Source: a bacterium (GTDB lineage Bacteria; Krumholzibacteriota; Krumholzibacteriia; LZORAL124-64-63). From it: DNA of 47,276 nucleotides. The notes below the pieces were generated by a model. The model was not told where the DNA came from. It saw nothing but the letters and a program-made list of their open reading frames with translations, and searched no databases. The position numbers and the translations under genes were made by a program. Of the stretch, positions 35,593-43,615 are shown piece by piece. The stretch lies in the NCBI GenBank assembly GCA_018829565.1, contig JAHJTW010000007.1, positions 1 to 47,276 on the forward strand. The letters are read 5' to 3'. Each line of letters begins with the position of its first letter. The stretch's first letter is position 1.

Positions 35593-36528
35593 ATGATTCG
35601 CAAGCACGTGACGGCATCCTTCATTCTGGCTGCGGCCCTGATGGCCGGGGTGTGCGGACCGGCCCGGGCCGGCAATCCCGGCGAGGCCGGCCTGCTGTCC
35701 CTGCGGATGGGCGTCGGCGCCCGCGAGGCCGGGATGGGCGAGGCCGGGGTGGCCACCAGCAGCGGCGCCACGGCCGTCTTCTGGAACCCCGCGAACAACG
35801 TCTTCGCCGACTTCCGGACGGAATTGACCCTGCAGCACAACCGCTACCTCGGCCTGTTCAGCCACGAGGCGGCTGCGGTGGCCCACCGCATCGGGCGGGG
35901 TGTCCTGGGATTCTCCTTCATGGGGTTCTATTCCGACGAGATCCACCGCCACACCCTCGAATCGGGGACCAACGTCTTCGAGGGCACCTTCGAGCCCTAC
36001 GACGTCGCCTTCGGCCTGAATTACGCCCATCCGCTCGGGGACAGCTTCGCCGCCGGCGTGGGCGTGAAGATGGTCTACGAGAAGATCGACTTCTACTCCG
36101 ACACGGGCTTCGCGTTCGACTTCTTCATCACCCACAAGACCCTCATCGAGGGCCTGGTGTTCGCCGCCTCGGCCACGAACCTGGGCGGACAGATGAACCT
36201 GAAGGACGAGGCCTTCGACCTGCCGACGGCGGCCCGCCTGGGCGCCGCCTACACGCCGGAGAGCGCATTCCTGCAGGGCAAGCTGACGCTGACGGGGGAC
36301 GTCCTCATGCCCCGCGACACCAACGAGAAGGCCCACGTGGGCGCCGAACTGCGGCTGCTGCCGGAACTGGCCCTGCGGGCGGGGACCCGGGTCAACTACG
36401 ACTCCCAGGGCCTGACCGCCGGAGTGGGTTTCCGGGTCGGCAGGCTGCGCCTGGATTACGCCTTCTCGGACATGACCGAAGAAGGGTTCGACGACGGGCA
36501 CAAGATCTCCCTGAACCTGGTCTGGTAG
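35593..36528 (+). CDS. PorV/PorQ-like outer-membrane protein
   Basis: A 311-residue beta-barrel candidate of the UPF0164/PorV type. A signal peptide (about 1-26, ending ARA) is followed by LLSLRMGVGAREAGMGEAGVATSSGATAVFWNPAN, the typical start, and alternating amphipathic strands up to the C-terminal aromatic SLNLVW, which fits outer-membrane insertion. PorV is the shuttle of the type 9 secretion system; the gene lies 35 bases after a large secreted protein with a possible sorting domain. No other por/gld gene is seen here. GAGAGGAAAGGG precedes ATG 35593. Confidence 0.8.
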   Translation: MIRKHVTASFILAAALMAGVCGPARAGNPGEAGLLSLRMGVGAREAGMGEAGVATSSGATAVFWNPANNVFADFRTELTLQHNRYLGLFSHEAAAVAHRIGRGVLGFSFMGFYSDEIHRHTLESGTNVFEGTFEPYDVAFGLNYAHPLGDSFAAGVGVKMVYEKIDFYSDTGFAFDFFITHKTLIEGLVFAASATNLGGQMNLKDEAFDLPTAARLGAAYTPESAFLQGKLTLTGDVLMPRDTNEKAHVGAELRLLPELALRAGTRVNYDSQGLTAGVGFRVGRLRLDYAFSDMTEEGFDDGHKISLNLVW

Positions 36529-36532
36529 GGGG

Positions 36533-37288
36533 TCAGAATTCCGGCAGGGTGTCCTCGGCGAAGTCGCGGATCTCGAACCGGCCGTCCCGGACCAGACCGT
36601 AGTCCAGGCGGCCGAACCATCCGGCCAGGGCGGCCAGCTTGCGGCTGGCCGTCTCCGTTTCGAACCGGTGATGGACGTGGCCGATGAGCATCACGTCCCA
36701 GTCGGGGTCGCGCTGCTTGGCCAGCCAGACGGCGGCCTTGGCTTCGATTTCGGCGGCCTCGTCGCGGGTGGCCGAACGGCTGCGGCCGCTCAGCCAGGTG
36801 CTCAGCGCGAACAGGATCTCCGGGTGCAGGGACTTGGCGAGGACGATGCCTGCCCGGTTGCGGACGATGGACCGGAAGGTGTCGTACAGCCAGTCGTGGC
36901 TGAGCAGTCCGTCGCCGTGCTCGCACCTCAGGCGCAGGTCGCCGAGACGGAGGGTCAGCGGCAACCCGTCGGGCTCGCTGCCGTACCTCCGGTGGAGGTA
37001 ATCCGCGGCCCAGATGTCGTGGTTGCCCCCGACGAAGTGGATCCGGCACCCCGCATCCCGGACCAGGTCCAGGGCCTCCAGCAGCGGGTCGTACCCCTTC
37101 AGGCGGAAGTGGGGGTAATCGAACCAGAAGTCGAAGATGTCCCCGAGCAGGACCAGGTGGTCGGCTCCGCGGGCGCAGGCCAGCAGGCGCAGGAAGCGGT
37201 CCAGCCTTTCCTGTTCGGCGGGATCGGGTTCCAGATGGAAGTGGGAATCGGCCACGATGATGGCCGTGGGTTGTCTCGGAGTGCTCAT
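36533..37288 (-). CDS. UDP-2,3-diacylglucosamine pyrophosphatase-like metallophosphatase
   Basis: A 251-residue calcineurin-like phosphoesterase of the LpxH/LpxH2 type, which hydrolyses UDP-2,3-diacylglucosamine in lipid A assembly. Metal ligands: DSHFH (about 14-18), GDIFDFW, GNHD, and GHVHH near the C-terminus; all are intact. ATG 37288 (MSTPRQPTAIIVADSHF) is preferred; a TTG at 37324 would lengthen it without an RBS. The start lies next to the palindrome 37289-37307. Its 3' end is four bases from the PorV stop. Presence supports a lipid A-bearing outer membrane. Confidence 0.85.
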   Translation of the reverse strand: MSTPRQPTAIIVADSHFHLEPDPAEQERLDRFLRLLACARGADHLVLLGDIFDFWFDYPHFRLKGYDPLLEALDLVRDAGCRIHFVGGNHDIWAADYLHRRYGSEPDGLPLTLRLGDLRLRCEHGDGLLSHDWLYDTFRSIVRNRAGIVLAKSLHPEILFALSTWLSGRSRSATRDEAAEIEAKAAVWLAKQRDPDWDVMLIGHVHHRFETETASRKLAALAGWFGRLDYGLVRDGRFEIRDFAEDTLPEF

Positions 37289-37307
37289 GGGGTTAAATTG
37301 TAACCCC
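37289..37307. repeat. Perfect palindrome between LpxH-like and coiled-coil genes
   Basis: GGGGTTA-AATTG-TAACCCC: seven-base arms and a five-base centre, touching the minus-strand ATG at 37288 and 53 bases before the plus-strand ATG at 37361. It could be an operator for both divergent genes or block ribosome access to the minus gene. Confidence 0.5.
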
Positions 37308-37360
37308 GCAAGGACTGGTGGCAACAGCTATTCCGGGATCGGGAGCACGAGGAGGATGCC

Positions 37361-37846
37361 ATGTCACTCTGGGACGACGTCAAGAAGAACCTCTTGGATT
37401 GGTACGCCGCCACCTCCGACAAGACCGTCGAGGTGACCAGGGTCACGTCCCTGAAGTACGACAAGTTCGGGATCAGCCGCGACATCGAGCGGCAGTTCAG
37501 CGAGCTGGGGAACGTGGTCTACACGGGCCTGAAGGAGGGACGGGAAGACCTTCTGGAGGAGGAGGCGGTCCAGGCCCTCATGGGGCGGATCGAGGTTCTC
37601 GAACAGGAACTGGCGGCCAAGGCCGAGGAGATCGAGGCCGTGCGCCGCAAGGCCGCCGGCAAGAAGGCCCAGGCCGGCGGCGATGACGTCCCCCCGGACG
37701 GCCCCGAGCCCGAAAAGGTCCTGGCGGTTCCCGCCCTGGATCCCGGCCGCGGGGAATCGGCCATCCTGGTCGAACCCGTCGGGGACGACATGGACGAGCA
37801 CGACCCCACGGCGAATCTTGAGGAAAAAGATCAAGAAACCCGTTGA
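37361..37846 (+). CDS. Small coiled-coil protein of unknown function
   Basis: A 161-residue cytoplasmic protein, MSLWDDVKKNLLDWYAATSDKTVEVTRVTSLKYDKFG, with a C-terminal heptad region (about 70-100, EAVQALMGRIEVLEQELAAKAEEIEAV) and an acidic, disordered tail. The first 60 residues resemble uncharacterised proteins of the same length in related uncultured phyla; no enzymatic motif is seen. AGGAGG is four to five bases before ATG 37361. The stop at 37846 overlaps the -35 box of the htrA promoter. Confidence 0.7.
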   Translation: MSLWDDVKKNLLDWYAATSDKTVEVTRVTSLKYDKFGISRDIERQFSELGNVVYTGLKEGREDLLEEEAVQALMGRIEVLEQELAAKAEEIEAVRRKAAGKKAQAGGDDVPPDGPEPEKVLAVPALDPGRGESAILVEPVGDDMDEHDPTANLEEKDQETR

Positions 37847-37871
37847 CATTCCCTTCCGTTGCCTGTAGGAT
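37843..37871 (+). promoter_or_regulatory. Sigma-70 promoter of the HtrA gene
   Basis: TTGACA (37843-37848), 17 bases, TAGGAT (37866-37871). It predicts a start near 37878, downstream of the in-frame TTG at 37843, which therefore cannot be the translation start. Confidence 0.75.
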
Positions 37872-37889
37872 CTGCACATCCCTGTTAGG

Positions 37890-37922
37890 CCCGGGATGTC
37901 CCACCCCCACGGGATTTCCGGG
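37890..37922 (+). promoter_or_regulatory. Nested hairpin in the HtrA leader
   Basis: CCCGG (37890-37894) with CCGGG (37918-37922) encloses TCCC (37899-37902) with GGGA (37911-37914). A structured leader of about 90 bases precedes the gene. It does not match the CIRCE heat-shock element. Confidence 0.35.
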
Positions 37923-37965
37923 AAGCAGTCACCCCTTCACCGGATTCCGTAACCTGGAAGGCCTG

Positions 37966-39492
37966 GTGAAGGTGTATCTGCAGGCTGAAAAGAAGCCCAC
38001 GAGGCGCACCGCCCGTACCGAAGCGAAAGTCCAGAGCTTCGGCCATTCGGCGTGTGCGTTTTTTCTTGCCCTGCTGACCGTCCTCCTCGCCTGGGTCCTG
38101 GCCGGCGGACCGGCCAAAGCGGCTGTCAACGAGGTCATCCCCGCATCGCCCTTCATCGAGGTCGGCCGGACGGTCCGTCCCGCCGTGGTGAACATCCGCT
38201 GCACGCGCTCGGTGACCGGCCACGGGGTCGGGACGGGGCCCCTGCAGGAGATGTTCCGCCAGTTCTTCCCCGAACAGGAAGGGGAGGGCGGACGTTTCGA
38301 GATGCCCAGCACCGGATCGGGCTTCCTGGTGGACGGGGAAGGCTACGTCCTGACCAACCACCACGTCATCGCCGAGGCTGAGGCCATCTTCGTCCGGTTC
38401 AGCGGAGAATCCCTGGAATACCGGGCCGACCTGGTGGGCACCGATCCCAGCACGGACCTGGCCCTGCTGCGGATCGATCCGCAGGGCAGGGACCTGCCGG
38501 TCCTCGAGTTCGGGGATTCGGACCGTCTCGAGGTCGGAGCCTGGGCCGTGGCCGTGGGCAACCCCTTCGGGAACCTGGAAAGCACCATGACCGTGGGCAT
38601 CATCAGCGCCAAGGGCAGGGGCGACCTCGTGATCGGCGGACTGACGCCCCGGTACCAGGACTTCATCCAGACCGACGCCTCCATCAACTTCGGCAACAGC
38701 GGCGGCCCGCTGGTGGACATCCACGGCCGGGTCATCGGGGTCAACACCGCGATCAACGCCCAGGGCCAGGGCATCGGTTTCGCAGTGCCCAGCAACATGG
38801 TCCGGCACATCTACGCCCAGCTGCGCGACCACGGCCGGGTCATCCGGGGCTACCTCGGAATCCGGTCCGAGGACCTGGTCCGGATCGCGGGCGAGGGGGA
38901 TCCCGGGCTGCCCGAGGGCGGGGCCCGGGTGCTCGAGGTGATTCCGGGAAGCCCTGCCGCCGAGGCGGGATTCCTGGCGGGGGACGTCATCGTGGAGTTC
39001 GGCGGCAAAGCCGTCGAATCCCAGCGGCAACTGCAGTTCCTGATCGCCGGCGCGGCGGTCGGGCAGGATGTGGAAGTGAAGCTGATCCGGGACGGGGACC
39101 GGAAGGGAGTCCAGGTCCGTCCGGTGGAATGGATAGACGATGGGTCGGGCGCGGGGGCGGACACCCCGGCGCGCTGGCTCGGCCTGGAGGTGGCCTCGCT
39201 CGCGGAGGGAGATCCGCGGGTCCAGCGGCTCAAGGAGCTCCTGGGGGTCATGGCCGCCGAAGGCGTCATGGTCGTCGAGGTGGAGGACGGTCAGCCCGCA
39301 GCGGATGCCGGTATCCGCCAGGGAGACGTCCTGGTCTCGGTCAACGGCAGGGAAATCCCGGACCTGGAAACCTGGGAGGAGCTCAAGGGCATGCTGTTGC
39401 ATCGCCGCGATCCCCTCTCGTTCCTGGTCAGGACAGGAGCTGCCGAGAACTACGTCTCGGTGATTCCCCGGGAGTCCGGGGTGGAGAACTGA
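37966..39492 (+). CDS. HtrA/DegP-family serine protease with two PDZ domains
   Basis: A 508-residue periplasmic quality-control protease. A membrane/signal segment (about 30-52) follows a basic N-terminus. Catalytic His133 (TNHHVI), Asp164 (TDLALL) and Ser245 (GNSGGPL) are intact. PDZ1 (about 310-390, ARVLEVIPGSPAAEAGFLAG) and PDZ2 (about 430-500, AEGVMVVEVEDGQPAADAGI) follow. The GTG at 37966 with GGAAG four bases upstream is chosen; GTG 37972 is equally near. It has its own promoter and a hairpin leader, and lies two genes before an M23 envelope peptidase. Confidence 0.92.
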   Translation: MKVYLQAEKKPTRRTARTEAKVQSFGHSACAFFLALLTVLLAWVLAGGPAKAAVNEVIPASPFIEVGRTVRPAVVNIRCTRSVTGHGVGTGPLQEMFRQFFPEQEGEGGRFEMPSTGSGFLVDGEGYVLTNHHVIAEAEAIFVRFSGESLEYRADLVGTDPSTDLALLRIDPQGRDLPVLEFGDSDRLEVGAWAVAVGNPFGNLESTMTVGIISAKGRGDLVIGGLTPRYQDFIQTDASINFGNSGGPLVDIHGRVIGVNTAINAQGQGIGFAVPSNMVRHIYAQLRDHGRVIRGYLGIRSEDLVRIAGEGDPGLPEGGARVLEVIPGSPAAEAGFLAGDVIVEFGGKAVESQRQLQFLIAGAAVGQDVEVKLIRDGDRKGVQVRPVEWIDDGSGAGADTPARWLGLEVASLAEGDPRVQRLKELLGVMAAEGVMVVEVEDGQPAADAGIRQGDVLVSVNGREIPDLETWEELKGMLLHRRDPLSFLVRTGAAENYVSVIPRESGVEN

Positions 39493-39502
39493 GACCAGCC
39501 GG

Positions 39503-39544
39503 CCGGCTCGCCCCGGCCCTCCGTCCGGCTCCGGCTCGCCCCGG
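39503..39544 (+). repeat. Two direct repeats of CCGGCTCGCCCCGG
   Basis: Perfect 14-base copies at 39503-39516 and 39531-39544, 28 bases start to start, in the 112-base gap before the sigma factor gene. GGGG and CCCC arms of another small hairpin follow (about 39566-39583). Confidence 0.6.
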
Positions 39545-39604
39545 GTCCGGGCCGCCGCTCCGACTGGGGCGCGGCGAAACCCCACGCTGCCTGGGAGGAA
39601 ACCC

Positions 39605-40456
39605 ATGGGTGGCAAGCGCAATATCCTGCCGGCGATGCACGAGAAGGGCCTCGAGGTCTACTTCCGCGACATCAACCGGTACGACCTGCTGACCCGCGAG
39701 GAAGAGGTCGCCCTGGCCATCCGGATCAAGGAGGGCGAAGAGGAAGCCCTGCAGATCCTGGTGCGGGCGAACCTGCGCTTCGTGGTCTCGGTGGCCAAGC
39801 GATACATCAACCAGGGCCTGATGCTCTCGGATCTGATCAACGAGGGCAACCTGGGGCTCCTCAAGGCGGCGGGCCGCTTCGACGAGACCCGCGGGTACCG
39901 GTTCATTTCCTATGCCGTCTGGTGGATCAGGCAGTCCATCATGCAGGCCTTGCTCGACAAGTCCCGCACGATCCGCCTGCCCCAGAACCAGACGGCGCTG
40001 CTGATCAAGATCAGCCGCACCCGTTCGATCCTGCAGGGCGAGGGCGTCCCCAATCCCGATCCCGAGCAGATCGCCGAGCGACTGGATCTGGACGTGGGCG
40101 ACGTCGTCCACGCCCTGAGCTCCGACCGGGCCGAATTGCCACTCGACGATCCCGGCGACCTGGGGGACCGGCCCCTGACCGAGATCCTCGAGGACGAGAA
40201 CCAGGCCGCCCCCGACGTGGCCGTCCTCGAGCGCGGGATGCGCGAGGACATCAGCAAGTCGCTGGCCGTCCTTTCGGATCGTGAGCGCCAGATCATCATC
40301 ATGTATTTCGGGCTCAGCTACGAGGAGGCCCAGACCTTGCAGGTCATCGGCGAGAGGCTGGGTCTGACCCGGGAACGGATCCGGCAGATCAAGGAGAAGG
40401 CCCTGGCGAAGCTGCGGCATTCCGGCGACCGCAGCGTGCTGTACGACTATTATTGA
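39605..40456 (+). CDS. RpoD-like (group 1/2) sigma-70 factor
   Basis: A 283-residue sigma factor without the long region 1.1 of housekeeping RpoD. Region 1.2/2: GLEVYFRDINRYDLLTREEE, NLRFVVSVAKRYINQGLMLS, DLINEGNLGLLKAAGRFDET, FISYAVWWIRQSIMQALLDK; region 3: IRLPQNQTALLIKISRTRSI; region 4.2: LQVIGERLGLTRERIRQIKE. Length and spacing match alternative RpoD-like or SigA-short forms. GGGAGGAAACCC precedes ATG 39605. It could be the primary or a group 2 factor; nothing here decides. Confidence 0.92.
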   Translation: MGGKRNILPAMHEKGLEVYFRDINRYDLLTREEEVALAIRIKEGEEEALQILVRANLRFVVSVAKRYINQGLMLSDLINEGNLGLLKAAGRFDETRGYRFISYAVWWIRQSIMQALLDKSRTIRLPQNQTALLIKISRTRSILQGEGVPNPDPEQIAERLDLDVGDVVHALSSDRAELPLDDPGDLGDRPLTEILEDENQAAPDVAVLERGMREDISKSLAVLSDRERQIIIMYFGLSYEEAQTLQVIGERLGLTRERIRQIKEKALAKLRHSGDRSVLYDYY

Positions 40457-40480
40457 GGGAACCTCCGTGCCCGGAACTTG

Positions 40481-40508
40481 TTGACATCCGGGGCCGATGA
40501 GGTAGATT
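40481..40508 (+). promoter_or_regulatory. Sigma-70 promoter for the M23 peptidase gene
   Basis: TTGACA (40481-40486), 16 bases, TAGATT (40503-40508). Predicted start near 40515, so the in-frame ATG upstream at 40530 lacks room for an RBS and 40599 is used. Confidence 0.65.
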
Positions 40509-40598
40509 TCCGCCCAGCCGGAATCGACCTTGCGGCCCCGATCCCCTTGGCGTCGCCGCTGGTCGGCCAGGGAAGGCCCCGTTTCGCCCAAGGATGCA

Positions 40599-41525
40599 AT
40601 GCGCCTGAAGAAACATTACAACTTCCTGTACATGCCCGAGGACGAATCCAGCAGCCGGGCCTTCCGCATCCCGCGCTGGGCGTTGCTGGGCGCCCTGGGC
40701 TTCGTCGGCCTCTTCCTGGTCTTGGCCGTCATGGTCACCCTCGGTTTCAGCACGGGCGCCTACTGGCGGCCGGGCGGCGCGCCTCTCCAGAAGGAGAATC
40801 TCCAGCTCCACCGCACCATCGCCGGCCTGGAGGGCAGGGTCCTCGCCCTGAGGCAGGAGATCGATTCGGTCTTCGAGGTCCAGAACCTCATGGCCGCCAC
40901 CCTCGACCTTCCCGTGCTGGACCGCGAGACCTTCGCCGCCGGAGTCGGCGGAAGGGCCGCCCTGGAGGCCGGAACCGGCCTGATCGCCTCGACCGGCGAG
41001 GGCGCAGCCGATGCCGGCAGGGACCTCGACCAGATGCTTCGCCAGGCCAGGATCCAGCGACAGGGCTACCTCTCCATGCTCGACACCCTGGCCTCCCGCG
41101 CGACGCTGCGGGCCCACATCCCCTCGGTGAGGCCGGCGGACATCGGGTGGGTGAGTTCGGGATTCGGATTCAGGGACGACCCCTTCACCGGCCGGCAGAC
41201 CTTCCACCGCGGCCTGGACTTCAGCCTTCCGGTCGGGACCCCCGTCCGGGCCACGGCCGCCGGCGTGGTCCTGGTGGTGCAGCAGCAGCGGGGCTTCGGC
41301 AGGGTCGTCAAGATCGACCACGGGAACGGCGTGGTGACGCTCTACGCCCACCTGGACAAGGCCCTGGTCAAGAAGGGGGACAAGGTCGAGCGAGGCGACG
41401 CCATCGCCCTTTCGGGCAACACCGGCAGGTCCTCGGCCCCCCACCTGCACTACGAGGTGCATCTGGACGGCAGGCCCGTGAACCCGGCCGCGTACGTTCT
41501 CGACTCCTACATCCTGCGCAGCTGA
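40599..41525 (+). CDS. M23-family cell-wall peptidase, membrane-anchored
   Basis: A 308-residue protein with one membrane helix (about 30-50, LLGALGFVGLFLVLAVMVTL), a coiled-coil stalk (about 65-90) and a C-terminal LytM/M23 domain. Zinc ligands His203 and Asp207 (HRGLD) and His284 with His282 (HLHYE) are intact, so it should cut peptidoglycan cross-links. ATG 40599 with AAGGA upstream is chosen. The protein stands between the sigma factor and a YbbR protein, in a run of envelope genes. Confidence 0.9.
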   Translation: MRLKKHYNFLYMPEDESSSRAFRIPRWALLGALGFVGLFLVLAVMVTLGFSTGAYWRPGGAPLQKENLQLHRTIAGLEGRVLALRQEIDSVFEVQNLMAATLDLPVLDRETFAAGVGGRAALEAGTGLIASTGEGAADAGRDLDQMLRQARIQRQGYLSMLDTLASRATLRAHIPSVRPADIGWVSSGFGFRDDPFTGRQTFHRGLDFSLPVGTPVRATAAGVVLVVQQQRGFGRVVKIDHGNGVVTLYAHLDKALVKKGDKVERGDAIALSGNTGRSSAPHLHYEVHLDGRPVNPAAYVLDSYILRS

Positions 41526-41566
41526 TCTTTTTTCGGCGGCGGAGCCCTGGAGGCCGGCAATGCCGG

Positions 41567-41596
41567 TTGGCAAGGTCCTGCGGCCTGTGCTAGGTT
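41567..41596 (+). promoter_or_regulatory. Candidate extended -10 promoter for the YbbR gene
   Basis: TTGGCA (41567-41572), 18 bases and TAGGTT (41591-41596) preceded by TGC, an extended -10. Confidence 0.45.
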
Positions 41597-41629
41597 GAAG
41601 TCCGGGCTATCTTTCCGGCGGGCAGGGAC

Positions 41630-42601
41630 GTGAATCGACTGGGCTTGAAAATCAGCTGTCTGCTCGCGGCGATCGTGATCTGGATCCAGGTCGCAGCGAC
41701 CTCCGTCGTCGAGCAGGACATCATGATGCCCCTGCGGGTGACGGGGCTCCAGTCCGGTTTGACCATCGCCGGCAGCGACCTGCCCGCCGAGATCCCCGTC
41801 CGGGTCCGGGGCAGCAAGCTGCGCCTGCTCCGCCACGACTACTTCAACAAGTTCGTGGGCGAGGTCCTCATCAACCTCGCCGGGAGGAATCCCGGGCCCG
41901 CCTTCGTCTATCCCGTCGACGTGTCCGACATCCTCACCGACGGCCTGGACGATGCCGCCGTCAGCCATCTGACCAAGCCGCTGCTCATCCACATCGACCA
42001 GGAGACCAGTCGTCGCCTGCCGGTGCGGCTCGTCCTGGTGAACAAGTTGCCTCAGGACAGGGCCTTCCTGGAAGAGCCCTCGGTCACCCCTGATTCCGTG
42101 ATGGTCACCGGGCCTGCGCGGTACTTCGATCCCCTGCCCGAGATCATGACGACACCGCTGGATCTCGGCCGCGCCGGAACAGGCGGCGACGTCGAACTGG
42201 ACCTCTCGGCTCCCAGCCCTTATCTGCTGCTGGAGCCCGACCACGCCCTGGCCTCCCTGCCGGTGGGGGTCATCGAGGAGCGGACCCTGGCCAACATCCC
42301 GGTGATTTCGCTGGTGGACGCAGGGCGTCCCGAGGTAGGGGTGTCCCCACCGGTGGCCAGCGTCACCGTGCGCGGGGTCGCCGATTCCCTCCGGACCCTG
42401 ACCAGGGACCGCCTGCTGGTGACCATTTCGGTGGGCGACCGGCCGGTGGGTGTCTACCGGCTGCCGGGCCATGTGGACTTCCCCTCCTGGCTGACCTTGC
42501 TCGACGTCGATCCTTCCGAATTCCTGGTCATCGTCGGCAATCCGCCTCTGCCGGACGCCGTGGCAGGGCGGGATTCCTCGTCGGGTGATTCGTTTGAATA
42601 G
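41630..42601 (+). CDS. YbbR-domain protein
   Basis: A 323-residue protein with an N-terminal membrane anchor (about 6-23, LKISCLLAAIVIWIQVAATS) and repeated YbbR domains (for example MPLRVTGLQSGLTIAGSDLP; RLPVRLVLVNKLPQDRAFLE; VTPDSVMVTGPARYFDPLPE). In Firmicutes and others such proteins (CdaR) regulate the diadenylate cyclase CdaA; that gene is not adjacent here. GTG 41630 follows a GGCAGGGAC site. The 3' end overlaps the next gene by 17 bases. Confidence 0.8.
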   Translation: MNRLGLKISCLLAAIVIWIQVAATSVVEQDIMMPLRVTGLQSGLTIAGSDLPAEIPVRVRGSKLRLLRHDYFNKFVGEVLINLAGRNPGPAFVYPVDVSDILTDGLDDAAVSHLTKPLLIHIDQETSRRLPVRLVLVNKLPQDRAFLEEPSVTPDSVMVTGPARYFDPLPEIMTTPLDLGRAGTGGDVELDLSAPSPYLLLEPDHALASLPVGVIEERTLANIPVISLVDAGRPEVGVSPPVASVTVRGVADSLRTLTRDRLLVTISVGDRPVGVYRLPGHVDFPSWLTLLDVDPSEFLVIVGNPPLPDAVAGRDSSSGDSFE

Positions 42602-43550
42602 TCCTCGCGACAACGGTCCGGTCAAGGGGGTCGGCCTGCGGGACGCCTGGTTGACTCTCGGGGCCTTCGTCCTGGTGCTTCTGCTGGCCCTGGGGGCGCT
42701 GGTCGCGCCCCGGGGGGACCGCCCTGCTTCCGGAGGAAGCGTCCTGGTCTTCGATCCCACGGGGTCGGGGATCAGGGCGGACCTGGTCTACGGTCCCCTG
42801 TCCCGCGTCCTGGCCGAATCCGGGGAACAGCCTCTGCGCCTGGAGATCGCGGCCAGTATCGCCGAATTCAGGGATGGGCTGACCCGGGGCGCGGCCTACG
42901 TCCTGTGTCCCGACGGGCTGGCCGGGCGCTGGGCCGGCGACGCTTACCTCCCCCTGGCCGTGGTGCGGCGCTCGGCGCCCCGGAATCTGCGCCCGCGGGG
43001 CGTGCTGGTCTACCGGATCGGGGCGGGGCTGGTGTCCGAACCCTGGCGCCACCGCCCCGTTGCCACCGTGGTCGGCGATTCCTTCTCCCTGGCCGCCACG
43101 GGGGCCTGGCGCAGGCCGGGGGCCGCCTTGCCCCCGGCAACCGGAGATTCGGCGCTGGCCTTCGGGCCCGATCCATACGATCATTCCCCCGTGCTGCATG
43201 CCCTGCGGCTGGGGTGTTTCGATTACGCCCTGGTCCGGCAGTGGGATGCGGACCGGTTCTTCCAGGCCGGGTTGCTTTCCCCGCTGGAATGGGGAATGGA
43301 GATCCTGACGCCTCCGGTGCCGGACGTCGTCCTGCTTGCCGCCAGGCGACTCCCTGCCGGTGTGCGCCTGGAGGCGGGTGAGAGGTTGGCGGGACTGGGC
43401 CGAAGCGACGGCGCGGGGGAGACCGACCTGGCCGATGCGCGGTCGGGGCTGGCTTTTCTCGGGTTTGCGGGTTTCAACCTGCTGATCGAACCGGACTGGG
43501 ATCTCGTTCGCCGCAACTTCCCGCAGGATTGGCCGGCGGCTTCCCGTTGA
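42585..43550 (+). CDS. Membrane-anchored protein with PhnD-like binding fold
   Basis: A 321-residue protein with one N-terminal membrane segment (about 22-42, WLTLGAFVLVLLLALGALVA) and an extracytoplasmic part that resembles phosphonate/phosphate ABC-transporter binding proteins of the PhnD type: SVLVFDPTGSGIRADLVYGP, LRLEIAASIAEFRDGLTRGA, DYALVRQWDADRFFQAGL. It may bind a ligand or have only a related fold; no ABC-transporter genes are near. GTG 42585 lies inside the ybbR 3' end, so the two are translationally linked. Confidence 0.55.
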   Translation: MIRLNSPRDNGPVKGVGLRDAWLTLGAFVLVLLLALGALVAPRGDRPASGGSVLVFDPTGSGIRADLVYGPLSRVLAESGEQPLRLEIAASIAEFRDGLTRGAAYVLCPDGLAGRWAGDAYLPLAVVRRSAPRNLRPRGVLVYRIGAGLVSEPWRHRPVATVVGDSFSLAATGAWRRPGAALPPATGDSALAFGPDPYDHSPVLHALRLGCFDYALVRQWDADRFFQAGLLSPLEWGMEILTPPVPDVVLLAARRLPAGVRLEAGERLAGLGRSDGAGETDLADARSGLAFLGFAGFNLLIEPDWDLVRRNFPQDWPAASR

Positions 43551-43615
43551 TTCGAGTCGGGCATCGGGAACCGGGCGAGGCCCGGCTCCGAGGCGTCCCC
43601 AACGATAGGGTGATC

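Noticed and set aside
41555-41570. CCGGC-AAT-GCCGG hairpin as terminator of the M23 gene
   Set aside because: No T tract follows, and it lies at the promoter of the next gene.
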